NCBI GenBank assembly: GCA_963691705.1
Contig: OY829543.1
Span: forward strand, 44,586,855 to 44,650,854
From: Viola odorata
Taxonomy: Eukaryota > Streptophyta > Magnoliopsida > Malpighiales > Violaceae
Reading direction: 5' to 3'
Length of the DNA stretch: 64,000 bases
Of the stretch, positions 55,576 to 64,000 are shown in pieces. The translations under genes were made by a program, and so were the position numbers. The notes under the pieces were generated by a model. That model saw nothing but the letters and a program-made list of their open reading frames with translations. It made no database searches and had not been told where the DNA came from. Each line of letters starts with the position of its first letter. Positions within the stretch are counted from its first letter, which is position 1.

Positions 55576-56923
55576 ATGCCAGCTGACTCATCTGGAGAGG
55601 AATTGGCAATTTTTATCTCGATTGTAGCAGGTATCAGAAATATATTCTCGGGTAATTAATAATTTTAGTGCTAGCTTATTGATTAATTAGTTTGCTAATC
55701 ACAGGTTTGATTAATTTGGGTTAACATGGATTGCAGTGATCTTCTTGTTTGTCTTCGCAGCAGCTCGATGCCACATACTCGAACGAAGTTCTAAATCAAT
55801 TCGTCCAGACGCGCCATTTTTGACTCAGGCCATAAAGAAATTCCTCAATGACTTGGAAATACAAACACCTGTCAGGTTTTCAGCCCTGCAGATAAGCACT
55901 GCGACTGCTAGCTTTGCTACTCTTCTCGGATCGGGCGGTTTCGGGAAAGTTTACAAAGGTATATTACAGGATGGAACCATGGTTGCTGTCAAGGTTTTAC
56001 ATGGAAGTTCTGACAAGAGAATTGAGGAACAGTTTATGGCAGAAGTGAGCACAATTGGAAGAATCCATCATTTCAACCTTGTTCGGTTACATGGGTTCTG
56101 TTTCGAACAGAACCGGAAAGCATTAGTTTATGAGTACATGGAGAATGGATCACTTGACAGGTTTCTGTTTCAGGAAAACTACAGGATCCTGGATTTCGAA
56201 AAGCTTTGCAAGATTGCAATCGATGCAGGAAAAGGAATCTCGTACCTGCACGAAGAATGCCACCAGCGAATAATCCACTACGACATAAAACCTGCTAACA
56301 TTTTGCTGGACAGGAATTTCCTACCTAAAGTTGCTGACTTTGGACTAGCCAAGCTGTGTAACCGGGAAAATAGTCATATAACCATGACAGGAGGAAGGGG
56401 CACTCCTGGTTACACCGCGCCAGAGCTATGGATGCCGGGCTCTATAACGCACAAGTGCGATGTTTACAGCTTTGGGATGTTACTCTTTGAAATTGTAGGC
56501 AGGAGGAGAAATTTAGACATCAGGATGCCTGAGAGCCAAGAATGGTTCCCAAAATGGGTGTGGGAAAGGATCGAAAACGGGGGAGGTTTGCGGGAGTTGC
56601 TCGCGAGTTGCACGATTGATCAGGAGAAGGACGGTGATGCTGCAGAGAGAATGCTGAAGACAGCTCTGTGGTGTGTGCAGTATAGGGCAGAGTCAAGGCC
56701 TATGATGAGTTCTGTGGTGAAAATGTTGGAGGGATCAATGGAAATTCCTACACCCTTAAATCCATTTCCACATCTACTAGGAGGGAGTTCTGAATCCAAT
56801 GAGCTTGGGGTTTCGAATTCTAGTACTTCTTGTTTAGGTTTCTCAACGTCAATTGTAGGATCAAATGTCACAATTGATAGTCCTGTCATGAGGAATTATG
56901 AGATTGAAATTGTCTCCTCCTAG
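55576..56923 (+). CDS. LRK10-like receptor kinase without ectodomain (413 aa, 2 exons)
   Basis: Probable membrane-anchored Ser/Thr kinase of the LRK10L (rust resistance kinase Lr10-like) group. Exons 55576-55630 and 55737-56923, GT-AG, in frame. Residues 1-9 are polar, 10-28 form a hydrophobic membrane span (AIFISIVAVIFLFVFAAAR), and the kinase domain starts at about 77. It has a Gly-rich loop GSGGFGKVYKG (83-93), VAVK Lys104, a helix-C Glu near 121, catalytic HYDIKPANILLD (H199, D201, N206), DFG 219-221 and APE 246-248. The HYD in place of HRD (non-RD) is typical of this group and of immune-type kinases. The usual signal peptide and GUB_WAK cysteine-rich ectodomain are absent, and the 890 bases upstream offer none. 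All catalytic residues are present, so activity is likely; the ligand-sensing part is lost or was never there. Confidence 0.85.
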
Positions 56924-58919
56924 GCCTGTCCAACATTGTTTTCCATCTATTGTATTTCATTTACTCTCGAAATGTGAAATATGCTTGTTTACTTGTAGAA
57001 AACGGTTTTCATTTTCTCTCGAAAATATAAAAGATATAGTATTATATCGATTCTGAAAATACAGTTTAAAATGTTAAAAATATTTAAAATACAAAAAAGT
57101 CATAAATTTACAATATTAAAAATAATAATTCCTTTTAGAGAAAAAGAACGATAAACAATTTCTGAACAACTATATAGTAAATATATTTTGTATATAGTAA
57201 AATTGAAATTGAGAAACTATATAGATATTTAAGTAATTGAATTGAATTATGTATGGTAAAAATATTTTTTTCAAACTCCAAACTTCAAACATATCTTAAT
57301 AAAATGATCAAAAGAAATTAATCAAATGGAAAATAAGATTGTTTTTGAAAGAAAAAAAGAAGCAGCTTGGGGAATACATATATTCATCATTAGCTTTTCA
57401 TTTCTATTAACAATTTACTTATTAGTTATATACACTTAAACCCTATACCCTAAACGTCATACCTAAGCTTTTGCAGCTTAGGTCATTTTGAGGCAAGCAG
57501 ATCATTTATGATAAAGAAAATGAGCTTCAAGAAAATGATTTAGAGTTCTTTTAGAGTGAAACCATACAGTACCAGATACGAGATACGAGATAGATCTTTC
57601 AAAAAATAAGATTTTTTTCCCCGAATAAGCTAATATTTTATCGAAACCCACAAACCGTTATAATTTCTTCAAATATGTTCTGGATAAGTTTTTATAATAT
57701 AAATTTATTGTATATACATGAAAGTCTAAATTAACACATTTTCCTATTTTGAGATTTTTTTTTGTCATTTAAAAAAAAACCTAGTCTGCTAAAGTACCTT
57801 GGGTGAACCGTCGGCTCACCTTGGGAAGAAGAATATAGAAAAGTTTCATTCCTAAGGGAGGTTTTTTAATTTCTATTTATTACTTTTATTTTATTTTATT
57901 TCGTTTTCATTAGAGCAAATATAAAAATTTCTAATAAAAAAATAAAAAAATAAATTCTCTATGCTCATACAAATTAATCATCAGGTGAAACAACAAAAAA
58001 GTGAAGGGAAAGAAAACGCCCTAAAGAATCCTTTGGGCAAATATTAGTTCGACCAAATTTGACAAGGGAGCCGGCGACCAAAGCCCCAACCTCAAATCCC
58101 AAACCCTAAAAATACCAAAACTCCAAACTCCAAGCTACATACCTAATATTCTCGCTCTCAACTTGGCGCTTATGTTCTTGATGTAGTACTTATTTACATT
58201 CTATGTGTTACCAACTTACCATCCTTGAACCCGTGACCGTGACTGGTGGCTAGGCAAACTAAAATGTTAACAAAAACATAATATTGATTAGGTCAATAAA
58301 GTATTTCATTTAAGTTTAACTAGTTTAATTAGTTAATAATAATAATAACAACATTTAACATTAAACACTCACATGAGATTATAATTCGACTAATTAGTGT
58401 ATGTAGGTTATAGATTTAATCCTGATATTATATGATAATCAATAATATAACTAATTTTTTTTACAAGAAAATATTAAACACTCCCCCTAAAAATTGATAA
58501 AAGGCAAGTTCTCTAGTTAGAAGTTAGAACTAAAAACACAGTTTAAAAAAACAAAAGATAGGAGAGAAGAAGAAAAAATCATCAATTGATGAACAAATTA
58601 CTTTTTATGTTTTTGTTAATATTCTAATCGCAAGTTAAAGAAAAAATCAGTACTTTTTATTGGTGTCACGTTGGGGAAATATTGAAACTTTTTACTTAAA
58701 ACTCAATTCTCAATTGAAACATATTATAAGCTTAATTAAAATTAGATGAATAACATGGCTGAAAAGCTACATAAAAAATATTTGTTCCCCCTAATTTCTA
58801 GTTCGAGTCTTGAAAATTGAGAAAATTATTCATTTTCTTGAGGATCCAACAAAATTCAAACAGTATAGTATCAATTGAGTGGATACCGGGAAGAAAAAAA
58901 GAGGCTAAAAAACCATTAA
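56924..58919. other. AT-rich spacer, no gene seen
   Basis: Kinase 3' UTR followed by AT-rich non-coding sequence. No coding frame, RNA gene or defined transposon end was recognised. Confidence 0.5.
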
Positions 58920-59409
58920 GTGGCTGTTTGGGGTTTGGGGTTGGCTACCCAACTCAACATTTGCCAACCCAAAATGAAATTTTGGTGTTTGTTAAACACC
59001 ATTGGGGAAATGAAAAAGTGGGTTTTTGGGTGGGGAAATGAGAAAAGTAGGGGGTGAGATCCATTCCGCAAATTGAAGGCCAATTTGGCCTTTCTCTATC
59101 TCTTTTTTTTTTCTTTTTCATTTCTTTTTAATTTTTTAACGTTGTATAACCAACAAAATAAATTAAAAACTATCACAATAAAATCTTTATTTCAAGATAA
59201 GTAATTCTAGATCCATTTTTCCTATTTTTATTAATTTTTTAAAAATGGGTTTTATGCCCTTTATGGTCATTTTACCAAACACTTCAGATACCTCACAACA
59301 CTTTTGATTTTTTTTACCAAACAGCACACTCCGTTTCCCAAAATCATTTTCCCACTCAACATTTTCCCAAAAGTCATTTTCCCACCAAACCGGAACGCCA
59401 AACAGACCC
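58920..59409. mobile_element. Tourist-like (PIF/Harbinger) MITE, 490 bp
   Basis: The left end reads GTGGCTGTTTGG; the right end read inward is GGGTCTGTTTGGCG, the common Tourist terminus. Both are bounded by TAA (58917-58919 and 59410-59412), the three-base target duplication of PIF/Harbinger. Subterminal regions are rich in GGGAAAATG / CATTTTCCC. No transposase. Confidence 0.75.
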
Positions 59410-59412
59410 TAA

Positions 59413-59801
59413 AACAAGTGGAACATGCCTTAACCATGGGTCAGGATCATTGAACGAGAAAAATTTAAACCACCACAACCTGAATTGTCACTACTACTAC
59501 CTGGAATTCACTTGACAAACTACCATCGACATTAGTTGCTGCTAAGAACAAAAACAAGAAAAACATGAATCCTACGAACATTTAAGGCCCTACACCAATC
59601 AAAATTCCGCCCATAGATTCTTCTGCAAGCATTGATTATCGACAAGGTTTGGGGGATCTAATTAATAAAGGGAAAAGATATGTGAAATTAAAGACCTCAA
59701 TAGTCCAAGTAACGAGCTCATTGACGACGAATCATCCAACAGCAACTGACACCATTGTCAAAACCTTCGCTGCAACTTTGGTTATAGAACCCCATTATTA
59801 T
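59413..59801. other. 3' flank of bL9m gene
   Basis: A short spacer between the Tourist-like MITE and the bL9m stop codon. It presumably holds the 3' UTR and polyadenylation region of bL9m on the minus strand. The apparent plus-strand frame here is not similar to any family I know. Confidence 0.45.
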
Positions 59802-62800
59802 TTATTTACCCCGGATCTTCACTTTAAGCGACCAGTTAATCTTCCCCTCCGGCAAGGGTATTGACTTCGGCAACCGCAGTGGGACCTCAAACTCTCCAAA
59901 GGTGGTCAAAGGCGATGTGAGATGAAGGTTTTCAGGCTCGATCTGCACATTCAGTTGCCTAGCCACCTGAGATGTTCAGAAACCAAGTATAACAAAAGTG
60001 ATTACTATTGTCTTTTCATCAATAGAAACTTGCATGTCCTATTTGCCAACCACAATTTCAGATCTAACAAATAATAGCCTCTGACCAAAAAAAGAACAAA
60101 TAATAGCCCATCAACACAAATCCGAATGTCAGACACCAACAACATAAAAAGTGGAAGACTCCCACAAGATTGTATCAGGTCTCTATGACATTGACATGTA
60201 CCATCACAGAAATGTGACCATAATGCTAAAGTATCAGGCCTCTGCATGCACAAAGTGAAACACTGACATTATTTCAAAACCTTCGGGTTCCCCCCACCCC
60301 CTGATGAGCTGAAAAAATCTGTTAAGAGCATCACCTTTGGTTCTTATCTGCTTTTCATTTCTACTTTCAATTTTCCATTTCTATTTCTAATTTCATTCGT
60401 TCCCCCAGCAAACTTAAAAGCCCAAACTGCAATAGTTATTGGAAAACACAGCTTACATGAAAACTCGTCTACATGACAATCCCATAGTTACACGACCTTC
60501 TGTGGTTTATATAGAAAATCTGAAACCAGAATAGCATGAGAATCTCACAGTCCCTTGCAAACAGCAAAGCCGTTGATAAAATCTTGTGATAATTAGAACT
60601 CAAATTTCTATCAAGTTTTATAATAGTCAAGGTAAATAATGTCATTATAGCTATATTATTTTTTAAAGCATATAATTCTTGTGTGTAAAAGATATCAATG
60701 TACACATGAATATAAAGATTACTATTTTGGAAGAAAATATAAGAAAGAAGAATATCATTGAATTTTTCGTCAGTGTTACAATGAGACCCAAACCAAAAAT
60801 GCAGGGATGGGGACTATGGCAAGCTCATTGACAGTAAAAAAATTCAACTAGAATATCAAAGTATATATTACTTTTACATTTTGCTAATGATCTATGACCC
60901 ACAATATCGTCCAATTCATGATAGTAGTAAAAGCAAAGTATAGTTCCACCACTTAGAGCAGGAGTAATTGTTGCATAATGCATACAGCATAAAAAGAATA
61001 AGATAGGACAGTCTCCAACGAGACTATATTTCCAAAAAATAAATGCAGCAAAAGTGGTAGGGATGATGGTCTATATGTCAAGGCGGGAAGGTGGGGATGC
61101 ATCAGGGGAAAATCTTGACTGGAACCTAGCATGGAAATTAAACACTTGTGCTATCACAGAGGATTTGTTAGGCTTATCTATTGTTTAAATCACAGAGTAT
61201 AAGGACCCTTGCTATTCCAATGGATTGGGGCTGGAGTAAAATTCTAAAAGCTAGGAAATTTAGCTTATGATTTAATCAAGCATCAAGTACAGAATGGGCA
61301 TTCTACCTACTTTTGGGAGGCAACTCCCTTCCACAAGGCCCACACTGGAAATATACCGCAAAAATAAAGGGGGTGATGCTGGCATGCCAGAAATTACAAA
61401 AATTATTGATGTAATGCGGGAATCATGTAGGATTTTACCCCCCACTAGGTCCAATAACATGGTCCATATTCAGATTGCAGCTTGCAGCCATATGTAAGCT
61501 AACCTCTGATCAAAATGTCATTCCTGATCTTACATACAATTCACCTAAAAACTATGGAAAGATGAGCAGAGCCACGAAAACAAATTATAGCAGGTCCTTA
61601 TTTATGATTGCATTCAGTTTAATAGCCTGGATGGTTATTTTGAGCACACTCAGCACAAAAGGAGGGCAACTAAGGGGAACAATTAAGTTCATTCCAAATG
61701 TTCTATTAGTTGAAAACTAATAGATCAAGGAAACACATTGTTCCCTTTGATCTAAACGCAAAACGTGTAAGACAATTCCTCGATCTTTGTAACAGAAGAC
61801 AGGTAATTGGAGATTGAGATTGATATGACTATAAAGCTTGTAACTGCCTTCTAGTCTTTTGAGACCAACATGCAATCCAGTTTTATTGGAAGGGGAGACA
61901 TTTTAATTCCACAGCAGTTAGAAATTGTATATTGGAAAAATTATAAGCCAGGTAGACCAGCTCACAGCAACATCAGTTAGACACTGTATACGATTGGTTA
62001 AAGTTATTTTCATGGGGACCAAGTCTACATTGATTTAAGAAATATGAACAAATTAACAATTACACAAGGAGAGCTAAGTGACACTACCAGGAGCCAGGTC
62101 TACCCAGTAAAATCTCCTGGATTGGGAACCTTATCCAACTTCATATTTTCAAATGCCAAAATAAGATGGAGGTCAATATTCTTAAACTCAGTACTTGTAA
62201 AAAAAGGGAAATCAGGAAAGAATGTATTCTTTTCTGTAGTAAATAAGCATAGAAGAGTTCTACTGTTTAGTTTGACTAATTGCCAATATTGCAAAATCAG
62301 CATGTATTTGCAAGAAACCCTACCTCACCTTGGGTAAGTTTACCCTGACTTATTCATTCATCAATTTTTTCTTTAAAAAAGAGTGGGTAAACTGGATTCC
62401 AAATGCTAGTTCAGACAGAATTTGTTACCGCAAAATTATAAGAACGTAACGATTTCAACATTTCAGTTTCACAGGATTGTGGGTAGTTAAAACATGACTC
62501 GGATAGCAGCCTACATCACACATTAAAGTTTATCTAATGAGTGTGTTCTTTTGACATAATAAACAACAAAGACATCTTTATGAGTGATAAAAAATTGCAT
62601 TACCTCCTTTAAAATTTCCTCCTTCGTCACTGGTGAAAGAATTTCTATCGGTTCGTCTTTTGTTGCACGTGCACGGAATTTTTTAGCATCGATACCAGTC
62701 CTTATAGCCTATAATGACATCGTACATCAGATAGTTTAGTCATATTGTATATAGCAAGATAAGAAACAATTAAGGAGTTGTCATAGACCCAAGAGACTAT

Positions 62801-63424
62801 CTAAAGAGAGAACAGAGACAGACGTCAACTTTAATAATCAAGAGCTTCAAAGAAGACATACCAGCTGACATTTGTCTAAGCGTTTTGCAGCCATCTCGAA
62901 GTGTTTCATCTTATCTTCCTTGGTCTCTTTAACTACTTTAACCTCCTCTTCTTCCTCATGTTGGTAAATCTAATCCAAAGAAAACCAATGATGCAATTAT
63001 AAGACGTCGCGAAAGAATTCAAAACTTGACAACAATCAAGATTCTCAAAAAGCAGAAACCTTGCGTTGCTCCCTGATGAGATAAGCAAACTTGTCAATAT
63101 TAGGAACTGCTAGCAATTTGGGCATGAGATGGTTGCGAAAATATCCAGGAGCAACCTTAACTGCCTCACCTGCTTTCCCAAGCTTCTCTACGGTCTAGAA
63201 ATGCACAAAAGAATTAGCAAAAACAATACTTTAGAATATATGAACTAAATGGGCAGTCCAAAACCTCAAATTATAGTTACCGTTGTGAGAATAACTTCTA
63301 ATTTCCGATATCGAACTCCTTGACAAGCATATAGCAGTGGATGTATAGCACCATCGGCGCTTTTACAACTATTTTGTTTCACAAGTTGGCGAATAGTGGT
63401 TCTACCATACTGAAGATACGCCAT
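59802..63424 (-). CDS. Mitochondrial large-subunit ribosomal protein bL9m (218 aa, 5 exons)
   Basis: Homologue of Arabidopsis At5g53070-type L9, a structural protein of the mitochondrial 50S-like subunit. Minus-strand exons in order: 63424-63281, 63194-63060, 62969-62862, 62708-62604, 59966-59802. Every intron is GT-AG at phase 0, total 657 nt. The N-terminus MAYLQYGRTTIRQLV is basic and amphipathic as in mitochondrial presequences. The bL9 N-domain starts at YRKLEVILTT, with the signature GYFRNHLMPKLLAVPN, then a charged linker helix (EEEEEVKVVKETKED), and a C-terminal domain ending PLPEGKINWSLKVKIRGK. The last intron is 2.6 kb while the others are 85-152 bases. The ATG chosen is the first in frame before a conserved start. 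Confidence 0.93.
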
Positions 63425-64000
63425 TCTCACTTCTTTTCTTCTTCCTTTTCGGGGTCGGTGAGAAGCTGAAACCACTTATCAAACCCTAGAAGTTCCCTAG
63501 CCAAAAGAAAGAGGGCAATTAACAGTGACGCTTGTGGGTGGGAAGGCTCAGGTGCAAAAGGGATAGGAGTGATGGTCGGGAATTCGAGTGGTGAAGTCCT
63601 GGACGGTTTTCAAAGCCTATTCCATTGTTGCTGCAGAAGCTTGTACGATAAGGGAGGCGTGTGCTCTGGTTGCAAAAAAGAATTGGCAAAATGTTAGTTT
63701 TGAGAAAGACTCTCAATTTGGGGAAAACGAATCGGCTTACGGAGAATGAAGGAGAAGAGCGGCGACGTTGGAGGACGCGACGACCGGGGAGGAGGAGAAG
63801 GCTGTGCGTGCTATTGGGGTTTTGGGGAGAACGGCGGGGTGTGTGTGTGTTTTGGAGTTTGAGAAATGAAGGACAGGAAGTTACACTGTGTTTGGACCCG
63901 GCGGTTAATGATACATAGAGGTCCCTTAACTTTTTCATAATTGATTAAATTCATCCTTTACTTTAGAGAAAAGCCTCTTACTTCCATTTCATGAATGCAA
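63425..64000 (-). promoter_or_regulatory. bL9m upstream region
   Basis: Just before the bL9m ATG, on the minus strand, is a purine-rich GAAAAGGAAGAAGAAAAGAAG, probably 5' UTR. Further out are a GC- and purine-rich stretch (63740-63800) and a TG microsatellite at about 63838-63851. An open frame on the minus strand at 63519-63938 has no recognisable domain and is likely chance. Confidence 0.4.

Noticed and set aside
63519..63938. 139-codon minus-strand frame upstream of bL9m
   Set aside because: Composition is that of a GC-rich 5' region; the bL9m protein starts downstream with a good presequence and the upstream peptide shows no domain.

Overview
The window is nuclear DNA from a flowering plant, most likely a core eudicot. 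Four single-locus nuclear genes carry GT-AG introns, the spacers are AT-rich, and plant transposon families are abundant. I cannot name the species from sequence alone.

Left part (about 1-31 kb) is a graveyard of nested transposable elements with no intact host gene. Left to right it holds: the 5' end of a Ty3/gypsy-type LTR retrotransposon on the minus strand (LTR about 2134-2668, gag running off the left edge); a retroposed RNase H-type open frame with a poly(A) tail; a pair of perfect 63-base inverted repeats; two degenerate Ogre/Tat-like gag-only elements sharing a central LTR (internal A about 5184-12069, LTR 12070-14394, internal B 14395-18450, LTR 18451-21077); a LINE tail; an NBS-LRR C-terminal fragment cut by a second LTR element (24727-28735), which itself received a 1.08-kb hAT element; a truncated repeat; and another hAT-like repeat up to the first real gene.

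Right part (31-64 kb) is genic. SEC5 (exocyst subunit, 21 exons, 1097 aa, plus strand), a DRIP-type RING E3 ligase (7 exons, 440 aa, plus), an LRK10-like receptor kinase with no ectodomain (2 exons, 413 aa, plus) and mitochondrial ribosomal protein bL9m (5 exons, 218 aa, minus) follow one another. All splice junctions were checked by reading frame. The introns and spacers carry small elements with recognisable target-site duplications: a hAT element in SEC5 intron 11, a short tRNA-derived retroposon in DRIP intron 5, a Mutator-like MITE between SEC5 and DRIP, and a Tourist-like MITE before bL9m. The four genes are functionally unrelated (secretion, ubiquitin signalling, surface signalling, mitochondrial translation), as is usual in plants.

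The most unusual structure is the region between the gag remnant and the LTR of the Ogre-like elements. Conserved blocks shared by copies A and B are separated by at least nine different minisatellite arrays. Several of these encode short hairpins whose two arms change together between neighbouring copies, which suggests selection or a copying process acting on secondary structure.
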